53,787 nt of DNA from an uncultured Victivallales bacterium (GTDB taxonomy: Bacteria > Verrucomicrobiota > Lentisphaeria > Victivallales > UBA1829), in the NCBI GenBank assembly GCA_934661375.1, contig CAKUJH010000025.1, forward strand, positions 1 through 53,787, given 5' to 3'. A model generated the notes under the pieces. The model did no database searches. It saw nothing but the letters and a program-made list of their open reading frames with translations, and was not told the origin of the DNA. This document shows positions 42,348 through 50,603 of this stretch, piece after piece; the stretch's first letter is position 1, and each line of letters starts with the position of its first letter. Position numbers and translations under genes: made by a program.

Positions 42348-42938
42348 TCAGAGAGCTGCCAGTTCTTTGCGGAAAAGATAAGTGGTCAGCGTTTTTTCCG
42401 AAAACACCGGAGTGTTCGGGAACCGTTTGACTTCCAGAAAATTATGCCGCTGATAGTAATCAAAATCGCAAGTGTCATCGGTCCATAAAAGATAACCGCC
42501 CCTGCCCTGATTCCGCAGCAGTTCTTCGAACCGGGACAGCAGGAGGCGGCCGCAGCCGGGACGTATGCTCACAAAAAGATCCAGAATAATTTCGCCGGGC
42601 TGCAGTGCGGCATGTTCAGCGGAACGGTTGTAATCCAGATAAGACTGATAAGCATCCAGCAGTTCCGTATTGCCGTTTGTTCGCAATGAATCCAGAAAAG
42701 CCGCCGCACGGTTCTGAACATGCTCCACTCCATGGGCAAGTAAAAATGCGCAGAGCTGTTTTCCGTCCGTTACCTGAAGATTGAATGGGGAATCTGCATA
42801 AAAATAATAATGAGGCAGATACTGATAAATCAGCGGTTTGCATGTTTCCGGTATTTCAGGAAATTCCTGCTGCCATTGCTGGAAAACAAGTTTGCCGGCA
42901 TCCGGTAAATATTTTTCAGAAAACAGTTCTGTATTCAT
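42348..42938 (-). CDS. GNAT-fold acetyltransferase-like protein
   Basis: This is a 196-residue protein whose C-terminal half fits a GNAT fold. EIILDLFVSIRPGCGRLLLSRF resembles motif A with the acetyl-CoA pyrophosphate loop, although Arg-Pro-Gly-Cys-Gly-Arg is a variant. DYYQRHNFLEVKRFP resembles motif B. The N-terminal half is not recognisable. The substrate is unknown. AAAGG precedes the ATG. It has its own promoter, divergent from the deacetylase gene. Confidence 0.65.
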   Translation of the reverse strand: MNTELFSEKYLPDAGKLVFQQWQQEFPEIPETCKPLIYQYLPHYYFYADSPFNLQVTDGKQLCAFLLAHGVEHVQNRAAAFLDSLRTNGNTELLDAYQSYLDYNRSAEHAALQPGEIILDLFVSIRPGCGRLLLSRFEELLRNQGRGGYLLWTDDTCDFDYYQRHNFLEVKRFPNTPVFSEKTLTTYLFRKELAAL

Positions 42939-42957
42939 TTTTCACCTTTCAGAAAAC

Positions 42958-42979
42958 GGTTCATGCCCTAATATGAACC
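42958..42979. promoter_or_regulatory. Inverted repeat over the GNAT promoter -10
   Basis: GGTTCAT (42958-42964) and ATGAACC (42973-42979) form a perfect 7-bp dyad with an 8-base spacer. It overlaps the predicted -10 (42970-42975), where a repressor could bind. Confidence 0.4.
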
Positions 42980-42997
42980 ATCCTGCTCTTTTTTCAA
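42970..42997 (-). promoter_or_regulatory. Putative promoter of the GNAT gene
   Basis: Minus strand TTGAAA (42992-42997), 16-base spacer, CATATT (42970-42975). Confidence 0.55.
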
Positions 42998-43008
42998 CCG
43001 GAAGAAAG

Positions 43009-43036
43009 TTGAAAATTTGCTGAATTATGCTATAAT
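43009..43036 (+). promoter_or_regulatory. Putative sigma-70 promoter of the deacetylase gene
   Basis: TTGAAA (43009-43014), 16-base spacer, TATAAT (43031-43036) with a TGC extension. This is one of the best promoters in the window. Confidence 0.8.
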
Positions 43037-43097
43037 ACATTATTTACAATCACTTTTACCGGACAGCCGTGTTCCGCTGTCCGAGCAGGAGCCGCAC

Positions 43098-43964
43098 ATG
43101 AATGACCATCTGCAAATCTGTCCGTTCCCCGAAAATAAACCAGCCATGCTTTCTTTCACTTTTGACGACGGTACTCTGGATCATCTGGAAACCGCCGCAC
43201 CGGAACTGGAAAAACGCGGCTGGCGCGGGACATTCTACATCAATCCGCAATCCAACAACCGTCCGCCGGAAAAACTGCTGGACTGGAACGGAATCCGTGA
43301 ACTGTACCGGCGTGGACACGAAATCGGCAACCATACCATGAGTCATTGTCATCCGTCGAAATGGGAAACCACAAAACGCTATGACCTTCTGGCATGGGAA
43401 ATCGCGGAATCCCAGCGGCAGTTTTCCGAACATCTGGGAATGCGTCCGAAATCCTATACTGCGCCGTTCGGGGCGCGATGTGAATTCATCAGCAGTCTGC
43501 TTGCCGCAAACAATCTGCTGGAAACTCCGCGGCGAATCTCGATTGTGACAGAAACCACGCCGGCGGATTTTGCGGAAATCAAACGGCAAGCCCTGCAACC
43601 CGGCACGTTCACTGTTCTGGTGAATCATGGAGTGGTTCCCGGCTATGGCGGCTGGGCGCCGGTGTCAAAAGAATTTTTTGTCGATATGCTGAACGAATGG
43701 AAAGCGGTTGAGGATCAGATTCACATCGGACCTTTTGCCGAATCGGAAAGTTACCGCCGCAGAGCGCAGAACACAATTCTGACGGAAATCGCGGAAAATG
43801 CCTTCCTGCTCCGTCTGAAACCGGAAGCCTCTTTTCTGTATGGTCCGGTTTATCTGCGGAAAACGAATCCGGATATGCAGATTTTCGTTAATCTGCTGCC
43901 TGTTCTGCCGGACAAAGACGGCGTATTCCGGGTATATCCCGGTTCCGTGATTGAACTGAAATAA
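43098..43964 (+). CDS. Polysaccharide deacetylase family protein
   Basis: This is a 288-residue NodB-fold protein. Motif 1 is LSFTFDDG, motif 2 is GNHTMSHCHP (HxxxH) and motif 3 is SYTAPFGARCEF. The remainder is an uncharacterised beta-rich C-terminal extension. It has no signal peptide. I chose the ATG at 43098 because AGGAG lies 6 bases away and the promoter gives a leader of about 55 bases; the in-frame ATG at 43017 would precede transcription. It is monocistronic, ending at a strong terminator shared with the convergent hydrolase operon. Confidence 0.82.
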   Translation: MNDHLQICPFPENKPAMLSFTFDDGTLDHLETAAPELEKRGWRGTFYINPQSNNRPPEKLLDWNGIRELYRRGHEIGNHTMSHCHPSKWETTKRYDLLAWEIAESQRQFSEHLGMRPKSYTAPFGARCEFISSLLAANNLLETPRRISIVTETTPADFAEIKRQALQPGTFTVLVNHGVVPGYGGWAPVSKEFFVDMLNEWKAVEDQIHIGPFAESESYRRRAQNTILTEIAENAFLLRLKPEASFLYGPVYLRKTNPDMQIFVNLLPVLPDKDGVFRVYPGSVIELK

Positions 43965-43989
43965 AGTTTCATTCCGCAAAACGCCGAAA

Positions 43990-44027
43990 AAACCGCAGTC
44001 CGTTTCACAGAGTCCGGACTGCGGTTT
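43990..44027. terminator. Bidirectional rho-independent terminator
   Basis: AAACCGCAGTCCG (43990-44002) pairs with CGGACTGCGGTTT (44015-44027), with an A-run on the left and T-rich sequence on the right. It serves the deacetylase gene and the LacI-controlled operon. Confidence 0.9.
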
Positions 44028-44045
44028 CGTTATGCGGTGAAAAAA

Positions 44046-46436
44046 TTACTTCAGAACAAAGATTTTCACCTCATACGGGGCAAAATCTGCCGAGAGAACT
44101 CCGCCGTCAATGTTGACAGCCGCATCGTCCGGACCGACAGTACAGTTCCGGAATCCCTGCACCTCAAATTTTGCCTTGACGTTTTTCATTACGGAATTCA
44201 CACAGAACAGATACGTTCTGCCGTTGTGTTCCTTGGTCAATGCGGAAATGGAAGGAAAGCCGAAAACATTTTTCTCCGGACCTTCGCAGATCTGCGGCAT
44301 GAGCTGGCGTGAAGCATTCCGTTCCGACAGAACCGGCGCGTATGAACTGATTTCTCGGGAAACCGCCGTAAAGATATTCCAGTTTTCCGCCGATGCCGTA
44401 ACGCCGCGGTTTTTTCCGGAAGAATTGTATGTGTACCAGATGATGCCGTGTCCGCCGTGAATCAGGGCGGCGAAACTCATGGCACGCAGTTCCAGCGGAG
44501 TCGGAAACCGCTGCCAGCCCCAACCGTGAAAATACTGAATGATCGGCCAGATGCTGCGCGGTGGAAGCTGCTGTTCGCGGATGTCCGTTCTGCACTGTTC
44601 CATATCGCGAATCACTTTTGCCACACAGGATTCCGCTTCTGCCTGACCGAGTTCCCGAACCGCGTAGATTTCCGGCATAAACGCCAGAGCCGTATCGGCA
44701 AACGCCCGGAATTTGGAACCGTATTTTTCATCCCATACTTCATCGGCATGAACCGTAATCAGCTGCGGCGCAATGGCTTTGACCATTTCTGTGCGTTCGC
44801 GCAGCTGCCAGGGCACATTGTAGACATTGGTGTCGTCCGCGATGTACCATGCCAGCAGCGCAGGATTGTCCATATCCATCGCCAGCGATTTTGCGATCCG
44901 TGTCAAATCATTGTCATTGGAGGAACCTTCTCCGGCAATCCAGATTTTCATTCCGTGTTTTGCGGCGGAGTCCATGAATTTCCGGAAACGCGCATCCCGG
45001 CGGGTTCGGTATGTCTGCACCAGATTGATTCCGGCTTTTTTCAAAGCGGCGAACGTATTGTCTATATTTTTTCCATGGAATGCGTGATCCGTGACACTGT
45101 AAATGCCGAGCGGAAAGAACGGTTTCCCATCCACCAGCGTCATGCCGTCGTCGCGCAGCGTGACCCTGTTCCGGTCAGCGGCTTTTCCGATCCGGAAAAA
45201 CAGACTCTGGATTGTCCGGTTGCCGTTCCAGTCGGATATTTTCACTTTCAATTCATGAATGCCGGTACTGAACGCTTTTTCCGGCCGCAAGGCAAACCCT
45301 TCCTCTGTACGGAATATCCGGGAACGTACGTCTTTGCCGTCCAGCATGAATTCTGCGGAAGCCCAGTCGATTCCGCTGGCATCATCCACCTTGACCGTCA
45401 GCGGCAGACTGCCGTCCGTCACCGGGGATTTGCTGGTACGGGTGAGCCGCGGAGCATCGGCATCAAATGCCGTGAGCCAGCCGGAATCTTTACTGCCGCA
45501 GACCTCGACCTGTTCCAGAATCGCCGGACCTTTCTGCGATGCGGTCAGCTGCGCTTTGTAACGAACCCATTTTGCCGAGGAATTCAGTTTCGGCAGAGCC
45601 GCTCCGCTGTGAGTAAACCAGGTATCGGCAGTGCCGTCCGGTCCAAAGAACGCGGAGAATTTTCCGGGAAAACCCTGTTCATCGGCAGCCGTTGCGATCT
45701 GAAAACGCGCGGAAGCATCGGGACCGGAAACTTTCCAGGAGATTGCCGGTTTCCGTGAAAACCAGCCGCCGGAAGATTGAACGGGCAGCGCACCGGAAAC
45801 GAATTCACCCTGTTTTTCCCATTTGCCGGTGTTGTCCTGAACCGTGAATTGCACATCCGTCAGAGCAAGATAGCATCCGGGCGGAAAATCCGGACCGTCC
45901 CCGCCGATGGACAGGACAATGCTTCGGGTTCCTTTGGGACATACCCCGGTAACAGCGGTTCTGCCGTATGCCTTATCCGGCGCGGCAAAACGGAAGATGT
46001 TTTCTCCGAGTTTGATTCCATTGGCATCCATGAACATAATACGGTTGCGGTATCTTTCGCCATGTCCGCGGAACCCGACCGTCAGAAAGTCTGCCGATGA
46101 TTCAAACGTAAGTGCATACTGCCCCGGATTTTCCACTGCAAAAACTTTGCTGGTGAGCATGAACGCGGTATCTTTTTTCATCTTGCTGTCCACCGTGGTG
46201 ATGACCAGAGCCGGTTTTCCGAGGAATGTTTTCCGTTCCATGCGGAGACGATCCTGGTGATTGACGATTTCCCAATTGCCGCTGTCTTTGCTGAAATCAT
46301 CCGACAACAATGTTTTCATTGCCGAAGAAGAGACAATTCTGCCGTTCTCAACCGTCACGCCGCGGGGCTGGCAGACGGATTGGGCAAGTATGCCGGAGCA
46401 TAGGAGCAGCAGGAATCCACTAATGTATTCTTTCAT
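44046..46436 (-). CDS. Secreted multidomain hydrolase-like protein with N-terminal binding module
   Basis: This is a 796-residue protein with a signal peptide (residues 1-19, ending at ILAQS). Residues about 43-185 form a beta-sandwich module opening LLSDDFSKDSGNWE that is clearly homologous to the separate protein encoded just upstream. Beta-rich linker domains follow. From about residue 435, LVDGKPFFPLGIYSV begins a TIM barrel of the GH5/GH2-like clan, with candidate acids in WYIADDTN, VHADEVWDEK and FMPEIYAV. I cannot name the GH family. It is the last gene of the LacI operon. AGGA precedes the ATG. Confidence 0.7.
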   Translation of the reverse strand: MKEYISGFLLLLCSGILAQSVCQPRGVTVENGRIVSSSAMKTLLSDDFSKDSGNWEIVNHQDRLRMERKTFLGKPALVITTVDSKMKKDTAFMLTSKVFAVENPGQYALTFESSADFLTVGFRGHGERYRNRIMFMDANGIKLGENIFRFAAPDKAYGRTAVTGVCPKGTRSIVLSIGGDGPDFPPGCYLALTDVQFTVQDNTGKWEKQGEFVSGALPVQSSGGWFSRKPAISWKVSGPDASARFQIATAADEQGFPGKFSAFFGPDGTADTWFTHSGAALPKLNSSAKWVRYKAQLTASQKGPAILEQVEVCGSKDSGWLTAFDADAPRLTRTSKSPVTDGSLPLTVKVDDASGIDWASAEFMLDGKDVRSRIFRTEEGFALRPEKAFSTGIHELKVKISDWNGNRTIQSLFFRIGKAADRNRVTLRDDGMTLVDGKPFFPLGIYSVTDHAFHGKNIDNTFAALKKAGINLVQTYRTRRDARFRKFMDSAAKHGMKIWIAGEGSSNDNDLTRIAKSLAMDMDNPALLAWYIADDTNVYNVPWQLRERTEMVKAIAPQLITVHADEVWDEKYGSKFRAFADTALAFMPEIYAVRELGQAEAESCVAKVIRDMEQCRTDIREQQLPPRSIWPIIQYFHGWGWQRFPTPLELRAMSFAALIHGGHGIIWYTYNSSGKNRGVTASAENWNIFTAVSREISSYAPVLSERNASRQLMPQICEGPEKNVFGFPSISALTKEHNGRTYLFCVNSVMKNVKAKFEVQGFRNCTVGPDDAAVNIDGGVLSADFAPYEVKIFVLK

Positions 46437-46465
46437 CTTGTTTTCCTGGGTTCAGCAGCTGGATT

Positions 46466-47026
46466 TCATTTTACGCGGATAACCACGTTAGTGATGGCAA
46501 GGAATTTACCCGGAGTGATGTTGGGAGCATCTCCGCCGAAAATCAGCGACATGGATTTTGCATTGGCAGGAATTTTACCGGTTACGGTTTTCTTCCGGAA
46601 TCCGGTTTTCAGGGTAAAATATCCGAAATGCTGTTTTTCCAGCATCTTGCCGTCGGCATCATAAAACACCACCCGGTTGCTCCAGACCCGGTGAGGCGCG
46701 CCGAAATTGTCCGGCGGGAAATTCGCCGCGGCTTCGAATGAGAATTCATACGTCTGCTGACCGGACAGCGGCAGCGGTTTGGTGCTGAGATCAAAAGCGG
46801 TGTCGACATCTTTATTGCCGGCACAGGTCAGCACGACTGCCGTTTTGCCCTCTACCGTTTTCCAGTTGATGGCAAGACGGTTTTCGAAATTGATAAACTT
46901 CCAGTTTCCGTTGTCTTTGCTGAAATTGTCCGTAAACAGCGGCTGAGTTTCCTGCGCGCCGGCAATCATCGGAGTCAGCACGCCAAGACCGAGAGCCAGC
47001 AGAATTCCATTGATTTTTCTGTTCAT
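46466..47026 (-). CDS. Secreted single-domain carbohydrate-binding-like protein
   Basis: This is a 186-residue protein with a signal peptide (cleavage near AGAQE) and one beta-sandwich domain. The domain matches the N-terminal module of the neighbouring 796-residue hydrolase along its length: both have (S)DDFSKD/TDNFSKD-x-GNW, an NRVVFYDADG/NRIMFMDANG centre and an IFGGDAPNITPG/SIGGDGPDFPPG loop. It probably binds the same glycan as a free module. AGGAGG gives strong initiation. The gaps are 49 bp after the pseudopilin gene and 29 bp before the hydrolase gene. Confidence 0.72.
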   Translation of the reverse strand: MNRKINGILLALGLGVLTPMIAGAQETQPLFTDNFSKDNGNWKFINFENRLAINWKTVEGKTAVVLTCAGNKDVDTAFDLSTKPLPLSGQQTYEFSFEAAANFPPDNFGAPHRVWSNRVVFYDADGKMLEKQHFGYFTLKTGFRKKTVTGKIPANAKSMSLIFGGDAPNITPGKFLAITNVVIRVK

Positions 47027-47075
47027 TGTTTTTCCTCCTGTTTGGGTTTCATGAAATTATAATCGGGTTTTGAAC

Positions 47076-47864
47076 TCAGTAAGACCAGAGTTTGGCACTG
47101 CCCCAGGCGAAGGTGTATTTCTGTTCCTCGCTGCGGGGAATGGTGCGCCGGATGGAGGCACTGTGACCGTCAGCATACAGCACATTGCCGTAGTTGTTGT
47201 GGCGGAAAGATGCCTTGGTGTTCATATCAGAACCGGCCCAGGGCTCCGATGCCGCAAGACCAAGCCAGGCTTGTCCGGCAGGACTTTCCCGTGTCTCGGC
47301 ATCCCACATCAGACCATGACGCGCGGGGTGCTTTGCACTTCCCAGCCGGCGTCCGCCGTAGGATTCGCGGTTTGCCGCGTTGTTCCATGGGATGCTGGAA
47401 TGCAGAACCCCCAATGCGGGGTGGAACAGGAAATTACCGCGGTAAACTCTCTTGTTGTCATAGAGGAAAAACGAGGTTTTTTCCTGATTGGCGGCAGAGC
47501 AGAACATGACTTTCGGGGCGTTCTGGGAATTGGCGTTGACATATCTGTATCCAGTATACAGCCCGATCGCCCATCCGGCAAACTGATTGATGATGTTCCG
47601 GTATTCCCAGTTCGTGTAGAAATTGTCGCCGACAAAAGCCAGCGGGTGCCATTCCTTGTAATCGCCGGCGTACATGATAACTGCAGTTCCGCAGGATTTC
47701 TGATTGCTGACACAGTTGATTTTTTTCGCCATGTCGCGCGCCTTGTTCAAAGCCGGCAGCAGCATTCCCGCCAGAATGGCAATGATCGCTATCACCACGA
47801 GGAGTTCTATAAGGGTGAATTTTCCCCTGAGCCGGACGGTGTTCGGTGTGTCCTGTCTTTTCAT
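47076..47864 (-). CDS. Pseudopilin-like protein with prepilin N-terminus and H-X9-DG C-terminus
   Basis: This is a 262-residue relative of the 19022-19804 protein. It has GKFTLIELLVVIAIIAILAG with Glu at +5, then INCVSNQKSCGTAVIMYAGDY, and near the C-terminus HNNYGNVLYADG, the H-X9-DG motif. The residue before the processing-site Phe is Lys, not Gly. I chose the ATG at 47864 because GAGGG lies 9 bases upstream; the longer open frame would overlap the upstream hydrolase gene. It lies 64 bp after that gene in the LacI operon. Confidence 0.88.
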   Translation of the reverse strand: MKRQDTPNTVRLRGKFTLIELLVVIAIIAILAGMLLPALNKARDMAKKINCVSNQKSCGTAVIMYAGDYKEWHPLAFVGDNFYTNWEYRNIINQFAGWAIGLYTGYRYVNANSQNAPKVMFCSAANQEKTSFFLYDNKRVYRGNFLFHPALGVLHSSIPWNNAANRESYGGRRLGSAKHPARHGLMWDAETRESPAGQAWLGLAASEPWAGSDMNTKASFRHNNYGNVLYADGHSASIRRTIPRSEEQKYTFAWGSAKLWSY

Positions 47865-47928
47865 TTTTTCAAGCCCTCTTGCTGATGCTCCGGCGTCCGG
47901 ACCGTGTGGCGGACGCCGGAAATGTTTC

Positions 47929-49323
47929 TTATACAAAATCCAGATTGATTTTTTCACCGGTTTTCGACGGATCGGACTGGCAGTGTTCCCAATAATAACT
48001 GTGCAGGAACGAAGCCAGATAAGTCCAGCGGCGGAGTGTCTGGAAATCTTTGGTTCTGCCGATGATTTCCGCAATCCGCTTTTCGGCTGCCGGAATTTTT
48101 TCAGGTGTCTTGTTCATGACCGCGAAATTCAGATACTCCTGCGCCAGACCTTCACCGCCCAGCATACCCGCCATGACATCGGCGGCGAACTGATCCACGG
48201 AGTTCAGCGGATGATCCGCAAAATACTGGAGTGCCAGATAATTGATTTCCGTATTGGCATGGAACGGCGAGCATTCCCCGAACATGGAAATGGAATCCAT
48301 TCCAGAAGTATAGGACAGACGGCACATCTCCCGAATGCGGTCAACCGCCAGCGTGTGGCGTCCGCCGTCCCATTGGGTACCGCGGTGGAAACGCTGGATA
48401 TTGTGATATTTCCGGAAATGTTCCGGCAGAATCGGAGTTGTTTTCCAGATATCCTGTTTGATCCGGCGGTCGCCGCCCCATTGCAGGAATGTTCCTTCCG
48501 GCAGAGTCAGCAGACGCTGAACTGACGGATTGTCCTTGTCCGCATAGACCGGATTTTCGCGGAAATGCAGATAATTTTCACAGATGATCCAGGCATCTTT
48601 GGAAATGCTCCGGACGGCATTGGCGGCTTCGGGATAGATGCACGCCATATCGCTCAGGGAAATTTCCGGCAGGACCCGTTCACCGCCCCGCATTGCTGCA
48701 CGGCGTTCCCGGCAGCGTGGGCAAAGACATACCGGGCAGCAGTCGCCGGTTTCCATCTGGATTCCGCCCAGTTCCGGAATCTTCATGAACAGCAGAGCCA
48801 GGGCATCCACAATGTATTCATTGACTTCCCGGCTGGACGAACATGCCATGGGTTGCGCCCGGTGTCCGTGCGGATAGCGGAACCGGATGTAGAGAGGGGA
48901 ACCGTCCAGATCTTTGCCGATGCACTGCGGATTTTTCTGCAGGAACGTGTTTAGAGAGAGCTTGTTGTCTCCTTCGTACCAGAGTCCGCCGTACGTGTAA
49001 AGACCGGCAATCAGGTAGACCCGTACGCCTTTTTCCCGTGCGTAACCGCACAATCTCCGGACGCTTTCCTCGCCGCCGTGACAATCCCGGAGCAGTCCGA
49101 CCACCCCGATGGCGTCGATGCCGTGAGCTGCGCACCAGTCAATCATGCGGGTGAAATCGCGCACGAATTCCTCTGCCGGTTTGGTGTAATTGTTGCTGAC
49201 CCCGCAGTTCTGGCGTCCGACCGTGTTGAGACACCAGTTGGTGGAATGATCCCAGTTCCAGAAGAACCGGTGCTGCAGTTTTCCGTCAGCCTTTACCACC
49301 GGCTGTACTGTCTTTTCCTTCAT
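47929..49323 (-). CDS. Cytoplasmic TIM-barrel hydrolase-like protein
   Basis: This is a 464-residue protein without a signal peptide. It looks like a TIM-barrel glycoside hydrolase. IPELGGIQMETGDCCPVCLC places a Glu/Asp before a Cys cluster, a pattern seen in several GH20/GH84-like and uncharacterised PVC families. IICENYLHF and SMFGECSPFHANTEINYLA offer further acids. I do not recognise the family with certainty. GAGGAG precedes the ATG. It is the first gene after the LacI regulator; the 52-bp gap holds an operator candidate 20 bases before its ATG. Confidence 0.6.
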   Translation of the reverse strand: MKEKTVQPVVKADGKLQHRFFWNWDHSTNWCLNTVGRQNCGVSNNYTKPAEEFVRDFTRMIDWCAAHGIDAIGVVGLLRDCHGGEESVRRLCGYAREKGVRVYLIAGLYTYGGLWYEGDNKLSLNTFLQKNPQCIGKDLDGSPLYIRFRYPHGHRAQPMACSSSREVNEYIVDALALLFMKIPELGGIQMETGDCCPVCLCPRCRERRAAMRGGERVLPEISLSDMACIYPEAANAVRSISKDAWIICENYLHFRENPVYADKDNPSVQRLLTLPEGTFLQWGGDRRIKQDIWKTTPILPEHFRKYHNIQRFHRGTQWDGGRHTLAVDRIREMCRLSYTSGMDSISMFGECSPFHANTEINYLALQYFADHPLNSVDQFAADVMAGMLGGEGLAQEYLNFAVMNKTPEKIPAAEKRIAEIIGRTKDFQTLRRWTYLASFLHSYYWEHCQSDPSKTGEKINLDFV

Positions 49324-49342
49324 GCAGAAACTCCTCTTCTTT

Positions 49343-49358
49343 CTATAAATCGTTTTAG
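49343..49358. promoter_or_regulatory. LacI-type operator candidate A
   Basis: CTATAAATCGTTTTAG, an imperfect dyad (CTA-A-AA/TT-T-TAG halves around a central CG). It differs at one of 16 bases from the element at 50474-50489 on the other strand. It lies 20 bases upstream of the hydrolase start. Confidence 0.6.
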
Positions 49359-49375
49359 AATTCCATTAAAAAAAC

Positions 49376-50452
49376 TTATTTGAAACGGAAAGACTCCCTT
49401 CCAAAATATTGAAAATCCGAGTGAACTTCATCCTGAATCGCTTTATGTTCCACGATGGCGCGAACCGCCTTGACCGCATTGCCGGCAGTGCCGCTGTCGA
49501 ACGAACTCAGCGGGACACGCATACAGGGACAAAGATCATCGTTGCCGAATCCCAGCACACCGACATCTTCGGGGACCCGCAGACCGGATTCGATCAGACC
49601 AGTCATGATGCCGCTGGCAATGATGTCGTTGCCGTAAAACACCGTGCGGAAAAAGTGTTTTTTACGGAATTCCGCCAGACGATGACCGAGGAGACGGCCG
49701 GCTTCACAGCGGTTCGGTTCCGGTCCCGGCACCGCAATATATTCCCGCGACGGAATCAGCTCCGGAACAAACAGTTCTTCCTGACCGCTCCAGCGCGCAA
49801 TCACCACGGGACCAAGTCCCTGATCGATGATTCTGCGCAGAACCGTCCGTTCAAATTGAGCAATGTCATTGCCCATCCGGACCAGTCCATGCTGAATGCC
49901 GCCGCCCACCGGACGCGGGAAACGGTAGTACGGAGCATATACAGTCATACTTTCCAGCAGCTTTTCGATTCTGCGCCAGTCTTCCAGATTCTCCTCCCAG
50001 AATTTTTTCTCCAGCGGTGTCATGGCGGCCACGGCGTTCTGCTGGCGGATCGGACAGGGTTCTTCCAGATAACCGAGCGTAACGACTTCTGTAACCCGCT
50101 GGCTGCGCAGCAGTTCCAGAGCCTTGTGCATTCTTCCGACATGATAGCTGATGACCAGGTATTCCCGGCTGTGCTCTTCCAGCAGGGCAATGGCATCATG
50201 CAGCGGCTGAAGTCTCCGTTCGAAACCGTGCGTATCGTTGAACAGGATGCCGACCGGCGGCTGCTTCTGTGAGGAACGGAGATTCACGGCTGCCGCATCG
50301 GGGATGTAGCCGCATTCACGGGCGTAGGCGCGAATCCGTTTCGCCTTTTCCGGTTTGATGCAGTAGCGTGGATCTGTATCCCGATGATTCAGACACAAAG
50401 ACACCGTAGCCGGGGAAACTCCCAGTTTTGCCGCTATGTCCTTGAGTGTCAT
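49376..50452 (-). CDS. LacI-family transcriptional regulator
   Basis: This is a 358-residue regulator. The HTH is TLKDIAAKLGVSPATVSLCL (residues 2-21), with the hinge IPDAAAVNLRSS near residue 60. A periplasmic-binding-protein-like sensor follows, from GILFND to GVLGFGNDD and the C-terminal core. Such proteins repress sugar genes until an effector binds. GGAGG lies before the ATG. It has a perfect-consensus promoter with an operator candidate at the transcription start, and a second copy of the operator in front of the next gene. It therefore probably regulates itself and the four downstream genes. Confidence 0.92.
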   Translation of the reverse strand: MTLKDIAAKLGVSPATVSLCLNHRDTDPRYCIKPEKAKRIRAYARECGYIPDAAAVNLRSSQKQPPVGILFNDTHGFERRLQPLHDAIALLEEHSREYLVISYHVGRMHKALELLRSQRVTEVVTLGYLEEPCPIRQQNAVAAMTPLEKKFWEENLEDWRRIEKLLESMTVYAPYYRFPRPVGGGIQHGLVRMGNDIAQFERTVLRRIIDQGLGPVVIARWSGQEELFVPELIPSREYIAVPGPEPNRCEAGRLLGHRLAEFRKKHFFRTVFYGNDIIASGIMTGLIESGLRVPEDVGVLGFGNDDLCPCMRVPLSSFDSGTAGNAVKAVRAIVEHKAIQDEVHSDFQYFGRESFRFK

Positions 50453-50473
50453 TCCTGCCTCCGATATATGTTC

Positions 50474-50489
50474 CTAAAACGATTCATAG
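50474..50489. promoter_or_regulatory. LacI-type operator candidate B
   Basis: On the minus strand, CTATGAATCGTTTTAG, 15 of 16 identical to candidate A. It spans the predicted transcription start of the regulator gene, a classical repression position. Confidence 0.65.
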
Positions 50490-50493
50490 CTAA

Positions 50494-50522
50494 ATTATAA
50501 TACAGGATTCCATTTTTGTCAA
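50494..50522 (-). promoter_or_regulatory. Consensus sigma-70 promoter of the LacI operon
   Basis: Minus strand TTGACA (50517-50522), exactly 17 bases, TATAAT (50494-50499). Confidence 0.9.
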
Positions 50523-50564
50523 GGGGAAAATTCGCAAATTTCTGTTTTTTTATCATGAGGGGGG

Positions 50565-50593
50565 TTGACAAAAACAATTTTCTGCATTATAAT
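50565..50593 (+). promoter_or_regulatory. Consensus sigma-70 promoter of the LacI-GH43 fusion gene
   Basis: TTGACA (50565-50570), exactly 17 bases, TATAAT (50588-50593). It is divergent from, and 43 bp away from, the LacI operon promoter. Confidence 0.9.
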
Positions 50594-50603
50594 ATAGTCA
50601 AGA

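Noticed and set aside
47050..47075. Internal promoter before the single-domain binding protein (TATAAT near 47055)
   Set aside because: There is no convincing -35 at a proper distance; the gene can be read from the LacI operon.
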